Notes under the pieces: generated by a model
What the model was told of the DNA's origin: nothing
Seen by the model: only the letters and a program-made list of their open reading frames with translations
The model's database searches: none
Shown: positions 24,745-34,224 of the stretch, piece after piece
How the letters are laid out: each line of letters begins with the position of its first letter
Position numbering within the stretch: position 1 is the first letter of the stretch
Assembly (NCBI GenBank): GCA_964537285.1
Contig: CAZHZT010000010.1
Location: forward strand, 1 to 64,000
Reading direction: 5' to 3'
Source of the DNA: CAZHZT01 sp964537285
GTDB lineage: Bacteria > Bacteroidota > Bacteroidia > Chitinophagales > Saprospiraceae
DNA length: 64,000 nt
Program-made: the position numbers and the translations under genes

Positions 24745-24935
24745 TGTGAAGCCCGGTTTGAAAACCGAGGCTTCGAATTCATGCCGCTTCACGGCAATAT
24801 TTTGCTTTTGAGGCAGCTGCATAGGCCAATTTTGCTCCGCAAAACAGGCCTATGCAGCTGCCTCAAAAAAGAGTTTTCGCGCTGTAAGCGCGTTCGTTTT
24901 TCAACGTGAGAATCGCTGTAAATAACTAAAGGATG
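24745..24935. repeat. Palindromic repeat F
   Basis: The spacer after the Rieske-glutamate-synthase gene contains a small hairpin (GAAGCC...GGCTTC, near 24750-24776) and a strong core (24807-24867). The core has 21-bp perfect arms (TTTGAGGCAGCTGCATAGGC and complement) whose loop forms a further TTTTGC/GCAAAA stem. Its outer arms (GCCGCTTCACGG on the left, GCGCTGTAAGCGC on the right) are loosely paired. It would interrupt or punctuate transcription toward the next gene at 25009. Confidence 0.7.
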
Positions 24936-25008
24936 ATGCCGTACACGTAGTTCTTGTGGAAGGCAAGAACTATTTGGACAGCATTATCCCTCTAAATACA
25001 CAAAAATT

Positions 25009-25398
25009 ATGGACAGCTGGGTTTTGCCTATAACTTTGTTACCAAGCATAGGCTTCTTTATTATGGCAACTTCAAATTTGAGCAATGCGATGAGTAGCGA
25101 GATTGACAGATTGATAGAAATGGATAAAGAAGCCTATCATGATATCATTTTGCTCAAGATCAAACAATTAGGCCGGTTAAACAGAGCTCTTGTATTACTA
25201 TATTTTAGTGCCTCATTTATGGCACTTGCCGGCTTCATGGGAGGACTGGGGGTAAATTTTCACTTTGTTCCTCACAGCGGGATGATGCTTTTTATTTGCA
25301 TTGGTACCGGCGGAACACTACTAGCTCTTTTTTACCTTATCATTTACGCTACAAAAGCTGTTAAAATCAAAAGAGATCAATTCTGTATAAAACTATAA
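25009..25398 (+). CDS. Small membrane protein, DUF2721-like
   Basis: A 129-residue protein with three hydrophobic segments (about 5-22, 61-82 and 91-115). The first and second are separated by a charged helix (SSEIDRLIEMDKEAYHDIILLKIKQLGRLNRA). This layout fits the DUF2721 family of unknown function. Its stop codon lies 2 bp before the start of the Rieske-ThDP gene, so the two are almost certainly cotranscribed, and it may act as a membrane partner of that enzyme. Family assignment is from memory of the layout only. Confidence 0.72.
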   Translation: MDSWVLPITLLPSIGFFIMATSNLSNAMSSEIDRLIEMDKEAYHDIILLKIKQLGRLNRALVLLYFSASFMALAGFMGGLGVNFHFVPHSGMMLFICIGTGGTLLALFYLIIYATKAVKIKRDQFCIKL

Positions 25399-25400
25399 AT

Positions 25401-27356
25401 ATGGCAGATAACAACAATTTAGTTTGGCACAAAATTCTCGATAATCCTTCAAGTCTTCCGGAAGGTCGTGTAATGTCGGTCACTGCTGCTCACCGGACGT
25501 TTTGCCTCACTCATCATCAAGGCAAGTTTGGATGCCTGGATAACAAATGCCCTCACCAGGGAGGGCCCCTAGGCGAAGGTTCTATTGAAAATGGTCTCCT
25601 GCGTTGCCCATGGCACGGCTGGGATTATGACCCGATCACGGGGAAAGCTCCTGGCTATGATGATGGTGTAGAAACCTTCCCTATAGAGGTTCGCGAAGAT
25701 GGTGTTTACATTGGTTTACCCGAGGAAGAAACCCACGTAAGGACAATAAGTGATGTAATGGCCGAAACCATGGTAAACTGGGGCATTGATACCGTTTTCG
25801 GAATGGTAGGGCATTCAAACCTTGGATTAGCGGACGCTCTTCGCCGGCAAGAAGCAAAAGGAAAGCTTCGTTATTTTGGTATTCGCCACGAAGGAGCTGC
25901 CTCATTTGCCGCTTCAGCATATGGAAAACTTACCGGAAGACCAGCTGCTTGCTTTGCCATCGCTGGCCCCGGAGCAACCAACATGTTTACCGGCTTATGG
26001 GATGCCAAGGTAGATAGAGCTCCTATTTTAGCCTTAACAGGCCAGGTGGCCACACAAGTAGTGGGAACAGGAAATTTCCAGGAGCTGGATCTGGTAAAAG
26101 CCTTCCAAACAGTAGCCGAATTCAACCACCGTACTCAAAGAGACAGCCAACATGCCGAACTAATGAGTTTGGCTATAAAACACGCTCTCCTGAAAAGAGA
26201 TGTATCCCATCTTACCTTCCCCGATGAAATCCAAACGCTGCCGGCCGAATCAGAAGCCGCACAAACACCTGATGGACGGATCACCCCTACCCAAATTGCT
26301 CCTCCGGCCGAAATGCTCGAAAAAGCCGTTGAACTTGTAAAAGCGTCAAAGCGCCCCTTAATTATTGTAGGCCACGGAGCCCGCTTCAATATGCCTGCAA
26401 TTATTGAATTGGCCGAGGTACTCAACTGCCCTGTAGTAACAACCTTTAAAGGAAAAGGTCAAATCCCCGACAGCCATCCGCTTGCAGGTGGGGTACTAGG
26501 CAGAAGTGGAACCCCCATTGCCTCTTGGTTTATGAACGAAAACGACCTTTTGATAGTCTTTGGCGCTTCTTTTTCAAAGCATACAGGCATAACACCTAAA
26601 AAGCCTACGATACAAGTAGATTTTGACCCTTTAGCTCTTAGCAAATTCCATAAAGTGGACGCTCCGGTCTGGGGTGAAATCTCAGTTACCGTTGAATTAA
26701 TTAAAAAGGAAATTGCCGGAAACATTCAATCCGAGGATCAACGTTCACAGATTGCAGAGCGCCGGGCAATCTGGCGAGAGGAAAAAAACCGCCGACTGAA
26801 CGAAGAAAGAGGTCAGGGTGTAAGTTCAATAGCTGTTTTTGATGCATTGAATCGCCTGGCACCTGAAAATGCCGTTATGTGTGTAGATGTTGGGAACAAT
26901 GCTTACTCCTTTGGTCGATATTATGAAAGTAAACCAGGAACCAACTTCATAATGTCAGGCTATTTAGGCTCTATTGGTTTTGCGTTCCCTGCTGCAATGG
27001 GAGCATGGGCTGCGGTTGGCAGCAGCCGTCCGGTAATTGCCGTTGCCGGCGATGGAGGGTTCGGCCAATACATGGCTGAATTAAATACGGCTGTATTATA
27101 CAATATGCCTATCAAGTTGATCCTTTTGAATAATTCAGAATTAGGAAAAATATCAAAAGAGCAGCGCGCAGCAGAATTAAGCGTATGGCAAACCAAGTTG
27201 AGCAACCCCAACTTCGCTGAATATGCACGCTCCTGTGGCGCTCTTGGCTTTAGGGTTACTCAAAGTGGTCAGGAATTAGACGAAGCACTGGAAGCTGCCC
27301 TCGGCCATAACGGACCGGCGGTGGTGGAAGTCATTACCGATGTAAGTCTTTTATAA
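25401..27356 (+). CDS. Rieske domain fused to thiamine-diphosphate enzyme
   Basis: A 651-residue fusion. The Rieske domain (about 7-107) has Cys50-Pro-His52 (CPHQGG) and Cys69-Pro-Trp-His72 (CPWHGW). The remainder is a full three-domain ThDP enzyme of the acetolactate-synthase/pyruvate-oxidase group. It has a pyrimidine domain from 114 with the cofactor-activating Glu164 (RHEGAASFAASAYGKLTG), a middle domain (about 305-430), and a pyrophosphate domain with GDGGFGQYMAEL ... NNSELG, the Mg-ThDP motif. The decarboxylated substrate is unknown. The Rieske cluster could accept electrons from the ThDP intermediate, as in oxidative decarboxylation, or sense redox state. Confidence 0.92.
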   Translation: MADNNNLVWHKILDNPSSLPEGRVMSVTAAHRTFCLTHHQGKFGCLDNKCPHQGGPLGEGSIENGLLRCPWHGWDYDPITGKAPGYDDGVETFPIEVREDGVYIGLPEEETHVRTISDVMAETMVNWGIDTVFGMVGHSNLGLADALRRQEAKGKLRYFGIRHEGAASFAASAYGKLTGRPAACFAIAGPGATNMFTGLWDAKVDRAPILALTGQVATQVVGTGNFQELDLVKAFQTVAEFNHRTQRDSQHAELMSLAIKHALLKRDVSHLTFPDEIQTLPAESEAAQTPDGRITPTQIAPPAEMLEKAVELVKASKRPLIIVGHGARFNMPAIIELAEVLNCPVVTTFKGKGQIPDSHPLAGGVLGRSGTPIASWFMNENDLLIVFGASFSKHTGITPKKPTIQVDFDPLALSKFHKVDAPVWGEISVTVELIKKEIAGNIQSEDQRSQIAERRAIWREEKNRRLNEERGQGVSSIAVFDALNRLAPENAVMCVDVGNNAYSFGRYYESKPGTNFIMSGYLGSIGFAFPAAMGAWAAVGSSRPVIAVAGDGGFGQYMAELNTAVLYNMPIKLILLNNSELGKISKEQRAAELSVWQTKLSNPNFAEYARSCGALGFRVTQSGQELDEALEAALGHNGPAVVEVITDVSLL

Positions 27357-27376
27357 TTTCAAAATCATCCCAAATA

Positions 27377-27431
27377 GGGTGTCTCAAAGTGTTTCTTTTG
27401 CTCCTGGTAAAGAAACAATACTGGGATACCC
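27377..27431. repeat. Intergenic hairpin M
   Basis: GTTTCTTT and AAAGAAAC form a perfect inner stem, and outer GGGTGTCTC/GGGATACCC arms pair in 7 of 9 positions. It lies in the 96 bp between the Rieske-ThDP gene and the antiporter gene. It could be a terminator or a short palindromic repeat. Confidence 0.45.
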
Positions 27432-27452
27432 CACTTTGAAACCAACACAATC

Positions 27453-28685
27453 ATGTTTCAATCATTCACTGTTGTTTTATCAATGGCAGCTTTATTCAGT
27501 TTGATCAATAAAAGACTGCTAAAGCTCCCTTCTACTATTGGATTAATGATTTTAGCGCTCGTTGTTGCTATCGTAGTCATTACTTCCCAGTTTTTTTCAC
27601 CTTCTTTTTACGATTTTTTTTGTGAACTTGTATTAAGTGTAGACTTCAAAACACTCCTACTTGATGTCATGCTCAGCATGCTCCTTTTTGCAGGAGCCCT
27701 TCACATTAACATCCATGAGCTCGCTCGGGAAAAATGGGCGGTGCTGCTTTTTGCGACTTTAGGAGTTGTTATTTCCACTTTCATCGTAGGAGGGCTGTTT
27801 TTTCTGGCTAGTCAACTCGTTGGATTTCACATACCCTTTCTGCATTGCTTATTATTTGGTGCACTTATTTCCCCAACCGACCCGATCGCTGTTATCAGTA
27901 TTTTACAGGAAGCTCACGTAAAAAAGAGCCTGGAATTAAAAATTGAGGGAGAATCTTTATTCAATGATGGCATTGGGGTGGTTGTTTATGTTGGCGTCTT
28001 ATCCATCATCCGTTCAATGGATAATGAGCATATTATAAGTGAGATAGGAAGCATCTTTTTGGAAGAAGCTGTCGGAGGTATTATTTACGGGCTAGCGCTA
28101 GGTTGGCTAGGAAGAAAACTAATCAATTGGGGAAAAGAAGATGAAAAACTATGCGGGCTAATCACCCTGGCACTTGCTACAGGAGGGTACTCCCTTGCTT
28201 CAATATTACACGTATCGGGGCCATTGGCCATGGTGGTGGCGGGTCTCTCCGTAGGAGATCATTTAATGAAGACCAGCTTCCCGGATAAAGTCCGTAGCTT
28301 TCTTTATAATATATGGGATATGCTTGACGACACCTTGAATGCGGTTCTTTTTGTAATGATTGGCCTGGTCATTCACACCTTAGATTTTGAAAGCATATTT
28401 TTTCCGTTGGCGATTTTAGCTATTTTAATCGTTCTGGTAGCGCGCTTTATTTCTGTAAGTATTCCTTTTTCCTTATTGAGGCACAAAGGCAATCATCCAT
28501 TAAAAACGATCCTTACTTTAAGCTGGGGAGGCCTTAGGGGAGGTATTTCGGTTGCTCTTGCTCTTTCGCTAGATGAATCACTCTCCAGAGAGGTGTTGGT
28601 TTTCATAACTTACGGCGTCGTTATATTTTCCATTATTGTGCAAGGATTGACAGTAGGTTCTTTGGTAAAAAAATTGAAGCTGTAA
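27453..28685 (+). CDS. CPA1-family Na+(K+)/H+ antiporter
   Basis: A 410-residue inner-membrane antiporter with about 11-12 helices. The signature sites are [20 protein letters not shown] (about 138-158) with the transport aspartates and [15 protein letters not shown] (about 170-184). [16 protein letters not shown] is near the C-terminus. It lacks the large cytoplasmic C-terminal domain of some NhaP/NHE proteins. It probably exchanges sodium or potassium for protons in pH or salt balance. It follows the Rieske-ThDP gene on the same strand, 96 bp away. Confidence 0.92.
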   Translation: MFQSFTVVLSMAALFSLINKRLLKLPSTIGLMILALVVAIVVITSQFFSPSFYDFFCELVLSVDFKTLLLDVMLSMLLFAGALHINIHELAREKWAVLLFATLGVVISTFIVGGLFFLASQLVGFHIPFLHCLLFGALISPTDPIAVISILQEAHVKKSLELKIEGESLFNDGIGVVVYVGVLSIIRSMDNEHIISEIGSIFLEEAVGGIIYGLALGWLGRKLINWGKEDEKLCGLITLALATGGYSLASILHVSGPLAMVVAGLSVGDHLMKTSFPDKVRSFLYNIWDMLDDTLNAVLFVMIGLVIHTLDFESIFFPLAILAILIVLVARFISVSIPFSLLRHKGNHPLKTILTLSWGGLRGGISVALALSLDESLSREVLVFITYGVVIFSIIVQGLTVGSLVKKLKL

Positions 28686-28711
28686 AAATTTTATTCTACA
28701 AAAACATCAAT

Positions 28712-29398
28712 ATGTTTGTAATCAAATCCTTTATAACCTGCTCATTTCTTTTAGCTTCTTTTTTCACCTTAAATTGCCAGATTGCTGTACACCAGGAGCC
28801 ATTCCACAAACTTGTCTTTGAATTCCCAGAGGTAATGCGGGTTCTTGATATCAGAGCCATGCCAAGCGATACTACAGCCTTTCATGTACACAACAACGAC
28901 CTTTGTTATATAGTGCTTGATAGTGCCAATGTATTTCTGGAAAGTAAGAACGATGCCCCCAAAACAGTTTTTCTACCGGAGGGATATGCTAATGATAACA
29001 TAACGTATAGCAAAGAGCCGTTCGTCCATCGTTTCGCCAATGTTGGAAATACTTTTTTCAGAACAATTGGCGTAGAAAACCTGCTACCCCGAGCAGAAAA
29101 AAATTCCAAGAGCTCTTTCAATGCCTCATTTAATTACACCTTTCAAAAAAAGGATGAGCGTTTTCTGATGACTAAATTAACTCTTGAGCCAAATGAGAAG
29201 CTTACTATACCGGATGAACACTATGGGTTAATCGTTGCCACTTCCTCCGGTTATATTCAAATCAAAAGTTCAAATGAAACATTACATGCTCTCATGGATA
29301 AAGGCAATTGGTTCCCAATTGTAAAAGGAGAAGAACTTACTATTATAAACAGCCTACGACGAACTCAGGAAGTATGGTTAGTTATTCTAAACCCTTAA
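28712..29398 (+). CDS. Exported protein of unknown function, cupin-like
   Basis: A 228-residue protein I do not recognise. It starts with a signal peptide (MFVIKSFITCSFLLASFFTLNCQ). The mature part is beta-rich, with HVHNNDLCYIVLD and PFVHRFANVGNTFFRTIGVEN, histidine-containing strands that resemble a double cupin barrel, and a second half with LTLEPNEKLTIPDEHYGLIVA. It lies 26 bp after the antiporter gene and is probably in the same transcript. Its stop codon overlaps the stop of the convergent reductase gene by 4 bp. Confidence 0.7.
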   Translation: MFVIKSFITCSFLLASFFTLNCQIAVHQEPFHKLVFEFPEVMRVLDIRAMPSDTTAFHVHNNDLCYIVLDSANVFLESKNDAPKTVFLPEGYANDNITYSKEPFVHRFANVGNTFFRTIGVENLLPRAEKNSKSSFNASFNYTFQKKDERFLMTKLTLEPNEKLTIPDEHYGLIVATSSGYIQIKSSNETLHALMDKGNWFPIVKGEELTIINSLRRTQEVWLVILNP

Positions 29399-30501
29399 AC
29401 CTCATAAGTTAGCTCTACTTCCGGTGTAGTAGGATGTGACTGGCATGTAAGGATGTACCCTTCCTCTACTTCATCATCATCTAATGCAAGGCAGACCTCC
29501 ATCTTCACGTTTCCTTTAAGCAATTTGGCCATACAAGTAGAACAAGATCCCGAAGTACAGGAATAAGGTGGATCTAATTTTTGAGCAATAAGTACATCCA
29601 GGATGGTTTTTCCAGCAGGCACTTCTAACTCAATAACATTTCCGTCTAAATGTACTTTGACTTTTGATGCATCCATATTTTCAACATTAACTTTTTCATG
29701 GGGAAGTTCAGAAGAGGAAAAGAACTCTAAATGAATAGAAGCGCTTGAGATATTTTCTTTGAGTAAAGCATCTTTCGTTGACAGCATCATATCATTAGGG
29801 CCACAAATGAAGTACTCTGCATCTTTAGAAGGGGCAGGATTTTCCTGTAAAAATTTCCTGACCATTTTCCGGTCAATTCGGCCAATTTTCCCATCCCAGT
29901 TCGTGCTGACCTTCTTTAAGAATCCTTTCCATCCATTATTCTTCACTCTGGCAGGTTGGCTCAGCGCATATTCAATTTGTAACTGCCCTTCATATCTTTT
30001 GGCTAAATTATCCAGCTCCTCTTTAAAGATAATGGATTGCTCATTTCGATTGCCATATAACAATAATACGCTGCTTTTAGGCTCTGCTTCCACAACTGTT
30101 TTCAGAATAGACATCAAAGGCGTTATTCCACTCCCGGCTCCAAAAAGGTAGTAGGTCTTTCGCTGCGCCTCTTCAAGTGGAGTATAAAAAGAACCTTGAG
30201 CAGGCATAACATCAAGAGTGCTTCCTTCCTGAACCTCGTGGTTTAGAAAATGAGAAACTACACCGCCCTCAATCTTTTTGACCGCAATAGCAGGAGGCTC
30301 ATTCCAAATTGGGCTGCTGCAAAGTGAATAAGCTCTTCTTTCTTCTTTCCCATTCACCTGAGCTTTTACAGTGAGGTACTGCCCGTGTTTATATTCGAAA
30401 AAGGGTTTCTGATCTTCCGATAATTCGAATGAAATTCGAACGGCATCTTCCGTTTCCCTACGGATTTCTTTTACGCGTAATGGATAAAATGTGGTATTCA
30501 T
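29395..30501 (-). CDS. Ferredoxin-type oxidoreductase with FAD/NAD and [2Fe-2S] domains (PaaE-like)
   Basis: A 368-residue electron-transfer reductase. The FAD domain holds RAYSLCSSP (about 53-61) and GSGITPLMSILKTVV follows in the NAD(P)-binding domain. The C-terminal plant-type [2Fe-2S] domain has PPYSCTSGSCSTCMAKL and a fourth cysteine in ILTCQSHP. The layout matches PaaE/HmpF-type reductases that pass electrons from NADPH to oxygenases. I start it at 30501 (MNTTFYPLRVKEI) rather than the upstream 30555, whose extra 18 residues are not conserved in character. It faces the Rieske locus and could reduce its clusters, but that is inference. Confidence 0.9.
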   Translation of the reverse strand: MNTTFYPLRVKEIRRETEDAVRISFELSEDQKPFFEYKHGQYLTVKAQVNGKEERRAYSLCSSPIWNEPPAIAVKKIEGGVVSHFLNHEVQEGSTLDVMPAQGSFYTPLEEAQRKTYYLFGAGSGITPLMSILKTVVEAEPKSSVLLLYGNRNEQSIIFKEELDNLAKRYEGQLQIEYALSQPARVKNNGWKGFLKKVSTNWDGKIGRIDRKMVRKFLQENPAPSKDAEYFICGPNDMMLSTKDALLKENISSASIHLEFFSSSELPHEKVNVENMDASKVKVHLDGNVIELEVPAGKTILDVLIAQKLDPPYSCTSGSCSTCMAKLLKGNVKMEVCLALDDDEVEEGYILTCQSHPTTPEVELTYEV

Positions 30502-30576
30502 AACCACATAAATAATTATCAGCCATTTTTGTTTAATCTTGGCAGGAAAAATCATAAGAACAGAAAAAAGAAGGCC

Positions 30577-30615
30577 AAAAAAAAGGCCGATACCTGCGGC
30601 ATCGACCTTTTTTTA
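30577..30615 (-). terminator. Intrinsic terminator after rplQ
   Basis: On the minus strand AAAAGGTCGATGCC and GGTATCGGCCTTTT form a stem of about 14 bp with two mismatches and a 3-nt loop, followed by eight T residues, 14 bp after the rplQ stop codon. It closes the whole ribosomal cluster. Confidence 0.8.
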
Positions 30616-30628
30616 ACTTTCTTTTCTT

Positions 30629-31162
30629 CTATTCTTCCTCTGAACCAGCTTCATCTCCTTCAGCTTCGGCAGCCACTTCAGCGCTGGTTTCAGTTGCGGT
30701 CGCCACTGCAGCTGTTTCTGCAGCACTTCCTCCGCCTTTTCCACCACGACGGCGACGGCGTTTTCCGCCTTGACCACTACTTTTCTTTTCAACAGTATAA
30801 GTTTCATTAAAATCTACTAATTCGATCATGGCCATTTCGGCACCATCTGTTCTCCGGAATCCAAGTTTAATGACTCGAACATACCCTCCAGGGCGATCAG
30901 CAACTTTTGGAGCAATTACATCAAACAATTCTTTGATTGCTTCTTTGTTTTGCAAATAACTGAATACCACTCTTCGAGAGTGCATATCATTTTTCTTACT
31001 CTTTGTAATAAGAGGTTCAATATGTAAGCGAAGAGCCTTTGCTTTTGCTAGTGTGGTAGTAATACGCTTATGCGTAATCAAAGCAATAGACATATTTCGC
31101 AATAGTGCTTTACGGTGCCCCGCTTTTCTTTTGAGATGATTGTACTTTTTACCGTGTCTCAT
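30629..31162 (-). CDS. rplQ: 50S ribosomal protein L17
   Basis: Large-subunit protein near the peptide exit tunnel. The conserved part (1-128) begins [29 protein letters not shown]. After it comes a 45-residue tail, first basic (KRRRRRGG), then rich in Ala/Glu/Thr, which makes the protein 177 residues against about 120 in E. coli. Such tails are common in Bacteroidota. Last gene of the cluster, 278 bp after rpoA, a gap in which I see no gene. Confidence 0.97.
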   Translation of the reverse strand: MRHGKKYNHLKRKAGHRKALLRNMSIALITHKRITTTLAKAKALRLHIEPLITKSKKNDMHSRRVVFSYLQNKEAIKELFDVIAPKVADRPGGYVRVIKLGFRRTDGAEMAMIELVDFNETYTVEKKSSGQGGKRRRRRGGKGGGSAAETAAVATATETSAEVAAEAEGDEAGSEEE

Positions 31163-31440
31163 GATTTAGTAGATTTTAATGCCGGTAATCTCCGGTTGAT
31201 CTTCGCAACATCCAAGTATTTTTGTAAATGCTTTTTGAGAAACGTTAAAAACCAAGTTCGACTTTTTGATCGCTTCTTCTCGAGCTTTGCCAGGTTGCGA
31301 GTACTTGACCTAGCTTTCAGTTCCCGAGAGAATCCTAGATAAGCTACTCAAAATTGTCGAATTTATATTAAAACGTTCCAGAGTACTAAGCCTTAATCCT
31401 TAGATTATTGCAAAAAATAATGAATTTATATAAATGGACT

Positions 31441-32439
31441 TTATTCCTCTTCAAGTTTGTACTTTGATAGATCCATTCCAAAAGTCAAGCCTTTGTCCTG
31501 GAGTAGTTCTTCGATTTCTACCAAAGATTTCTTACCAAAGTTTCTAAACTTCAACAATTCGTGTGTGTCGTAGCGCACCAATTCAGCCAAAGTGTTGATT
31601 TTAGCTGCTTTAAGGCAATTATAAGCACGAACAGACAAATCGAGATCTTCAAGCGAAGTTTTCAATAACTTACGCATGTGAAGAATATGTTCATCGACGA
31701 TATTATCCTCTCTTCCTGAAGGATCATCGAATGTAATATTTTCATCAGTGATCAGCATCAAATGCTGAATCATAATGCGAGAAGCTTCTTTGATCGCATC
31801 TTCCGGATGAATCGTTCCGTCTGTTTTTACTTCAATAGCAAGCTTTTCGTAATCCGTTCGCTGCCCTACACGAGTATTAGACACTCTGTAAGCCACATTT
31901 TTGATGGGCGTATAGATAGCATCGATAGGAATGACACCGATAGGAGCATCCTTCGGTAGATTTTCATCAGCGGGAACATATCCACGGCCTTTAGTTATGG
32001 TGAACTCCATTTCGAGGTTTACGAAAGGCTCCATACTACAAATATGCAAGTCAGAGTTCATTACTTTGAAAACATTGGTATGCTCTTCAATATCCCCTGC
32101 TTTGAACTCTTCTTTACCGCTAATGGTAAGGTATATTTTTTCTGTTGACAGATCTTCTCCTGCGATAAGCTGTTTAAGGCGAACCTGTTTAAGGTTCAGG
32201 ATGATGTCCACTACATCCTCAACAACACCTCGGATGGTGGAGAACTCATGTTCAACACCTGCTATACGGACTGCTGAGACAGCAAATCCTTCTAAGGAGG
32301 AAAGTAGAATACGCCGGATAGAATTACCGATAGTCTGGCCGAAACCAGGTTCTAATGGTTTAAATTCAAAAAGCCCCTCGAAATCAGTAGCTTTTTGCAT
32401 TATAATTTTATCCGGTTTTTGAAAATTCAATATGCTCAT
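31441..32439 (-). CDS. rpoA: RNA polymerase subunit alpha
   Basis: Scaffold subunit of RNA polymerase, 332 residues. The N-terminal dimerisation domain (about 1-235) contains [26 protein letters not shown], here as [13 protein letters not shown]. The C-terminal DNA- and activator-binding domain (about 250-325) contains [21 protein letters not shown] and [17 protein letters not shown]. Normal length. It is separated from rpsD by 175 bp that hold a strong hairpin (32526-32562). Confidence 0.98.
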   Translation of the reverse strand: [332 protein letters not shown]

Positions 32440-32525
32440 AATCTCGAACTCTTCCTTGATGGGTTAAAAAATATAGGCAAAGTGGAATAGCTACATGGAG
32501 TTACGTGTATAAACTATACGGCACA

Positions 32526-32562
32526 AGCCTTTTCAAAAAAGATGGTCTTTTTTGAAAAGGCT
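32526..32562. promoter_or_regulatory. Perfect 16-bp hairpin between rpsD and rpoA
   Basis: AGCCTTTTCAAAAAAG and CTTTTTTGAAAAGGCT are exact complements around loop ATGGT. No T-run follows on the minus strand, so it may partly attenuate or process the transcript between rpsD and rpoA rather than end it. It may also be a short palindromic repeat. Confidence 0.55.
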
Positions 32563-32614
32563 CTGAGTAAATCGTAGCAAAATAGAAATGTTTGCTATAT
32601 CGACTATAATACAA

Positions 32615-33226
32615 TTACTTAGAATACAATTCTACGATCAACTGTTCATTGATTTTCTCTGGAATCTGATCCCTATCAGGATAAGAAAGGAAAACCCCCT
32701 GCATCTTATTTTCATTCCACTCTAACCAACCGAACTTTCTCACTTCCGCTTTATTTCCAATACTATCCTGAATCACCTGAAGGCTTTTTGATTTTCCCCG
32801 AACGCTTACAATGTCACCAGGTCTCAAAATGCAGGAAGGAATGTTGGTTACAATTCCGTTTAAAGTTATGTGACGATGAGACACAAGTTGTCTTGCCGCC
32901 CTGCGAGTAGGGGCTAATCCTAATCTAAAGACAGTATTATCTAAACGAGCTTCAAGAAATTTTAACAAGTTTTCACCAGTAACGCCTTCCTTTCTACTCG
33001 CTTTGTCGAAAAGGTTACGGAATTGACGTTCAAGGACACCGTAAGTATACTTTGCTTTCTGCTTTTCCACAAGTTGCAAAGCATAGTCTGATTTTTGACG
33101 TTTTCTTCTGGTATTTCCATGCTGCCCTGGAGGATATTTTCTTTTCTCAAAGGCTTTATCGAAACCATATATTGTTTCCCCGAAACTTCTGGACTTTTTT
33201 GTTTTTGGTCCTCTATACCTAGCCAT
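32615..33226 (-). CDS. rpsD: 30S ribosomal protein S4
   Basis: Primary 16S rRNA-binding protein of 203 residues. The S4 RNA-binding domain is at about 93-155 ([34 protein letters not shown]). It lacks the N-terminal zinc cysteines of some S4 proteins (start [21 protein letters not shown]). In many bacteria S4 represses its own operon; no such site could be recognised here. Confidence 0.98.
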   Translation of the reverse strand: MARYRGPKTKKSRSFGETIYGFDKAFEKRKYPPGQHGNTRRKRQKSDYALQLVEKQKAKYTYGVLERQFRNLFDKASRKEGVTGENLLKFLEARLDNTVFRLGLAPTRRAARQLVSHRHITLNGIVTNIPSCILRPGDIVSVRGKSKSLQVIQDSIGNKAEVRKFGWLEWNENKMQGVFLSYPDRDQIPEKINEQLIVELYSK

Positions 33227-33261
33227 CTTTAATTCAATCGTTTAGCTTCAATGAATAATTA

Positions 33262-33648
33262 TTATACCCGTCTTCTTTTTGGAGGACGGCAACCATTGTG
33301 AGGCACCGGAGTAAGATCCTTGATTCGGGTAATCTTTATCCCTGCCACATCAATGGCACGAATAGCAGCCTCACGCCCTGACCCTGGACCGTTAACGAGT
33401 ACTTCTACATAACGTAATCCTGCCTCGTGGGCTGTTTTTGCAGCGTCAGACGCAGCTACTTGTGCTGCATAAGGAGTATTCTTCTTAGATCCACGGAAAC
33501 CGGCCTTCCCTGCAGAAGACCACGATATAACCTGCCCTTTCTTATTGGTCATCGAGATGATGATATTGTTGAAAGAGGCCTGAATATGCACATATCCTTC
33601 AGGCTCCACATGAACCTTACGCTTTTTTACTTTTTTTGACTTTGCCAT
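33262..33648 (-). CDS. rpsK: 30S ribosomal protein S11
   Basis: Platform protein of the small subunit, 128 residues. The conserved core has [32 protein letters not shown] and the C-terminal [15 protein letters not shown], where the Asn-Gly pair is the usual isoaspartate site. It lies 26 bp after rpsM and 35 bp before rpsD. Confidence 0.98.
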   Translation of the reverse strand: MAKSKKVKKRKVHVEPEGYVHIQASFNNIIISMTNKKGQVISWSSAGKAGFRGSKKNTPYAAQVAASDAAKTAHEAGLRYVEVLVNGPGSGREAAIRAIDVAGIKITRIKDLTPVPHNGCRPPKRRRV

Positions 33649-33674
33649 AAGCTCTTATCCGAAAAATTATCGTA

Positions 33675-34052
33675 TTACTTGGTTACTTTCTTCTTATTCG
33701 CTACTGTCTTACGCTTACCTTTACGGGTACGAGCGTTCGTACGCGTACGCTGACCCCTGAGTGGCAACCCTTTTCTGTGACGTAGCCCCCGATAGCAGCC
33801 AATATCCATTAATCGCTTAATATTCAACTGAACTTCACTTCTCAGCTCCCCTTCTACAGTATAATCATTTTGAATAATACTAGCAATATTAAGCAAATTC
33901 TCATTTGACCACTCATTGACTTTAACACTCTCGTCAATACCAGCCTTATCCAAAATTTCCTTAGCTCTTGACCTGCCTATTCCGAAGATGTAAGTTAAAC
34001 CAATAACGCCTCTTTTATCTCTAGGAAGATCTATACCAGCAATACGAGCCAT
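33675..34052 (-). CDS. rpsM: 30S ribosomal protein S13
   Basis: Head protein of the small subunit that contacts the tRNA in the P site and L5. It begins [30 protein letters not shown] and has the conserved [26 protein letters not shown] block at about 88-115, followed by a lysine-rich end. 125 residues, normal length. Confidence 0.98.
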   Translation of the reverse strand: MARIAGIDLPRDKRGVIGLTYIFGIGRSRAKEILDKAGIDESVKVNEWSNENLLNIASIIQNDYTVEGELRSEVQLNIKRLMDIGCYRGLRHRKGLPLRGQRTRTNARTRKGKRKTVANKKKVTK

Positions 34053-34101
34053 ATAAACTTAATTTATAAGATCCATTTATTCACACAACAGAAGAGTAGG
34101 A

Positions 34102-34218
34102 CTACCCTTGACGTTGTTTGAATCTAGGATTTTTTTTATTAATAATATACAATTTTCCCTTTCTACGAACGATCTTACAGTCTGCAGATCGTTTTTTAAT
34201 TGATGGACGAACCTTCAT
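34102..34218 (-). CDS. rpmJ: 50S ribosomal protein L36 (zinc-free form)
   Basis: A 38-residue protein read directly from the sequence: it begins [20 protein letters not shown] and ends NPRFKQRQG. Only one cysteine (Cys14) remains of the CxxC...CxxxxH zinc site of classical L36, so this is the zinc-independent form usual in Bacteroidota. It lies 6 bp after infA and 49 bp before rpsM, its normal place in the cluster. Confidence 0.95.
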   Translation of the reverse strand: MKVRPSIKKRSADCKIVRRKGKLYIINKKNPRFKQRQG

Positions 34219-34224
34219 AATTTT

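Noticed and set aside
24745..24776. tRNA-like or riboswitch structure after the Rieske-glutamate-synthase gene
   Set aside because: The GAAGCC/GGCTTC hairpin lacks any conserved riboswitch or tRNA sequence and is part of the palindromic element F region.
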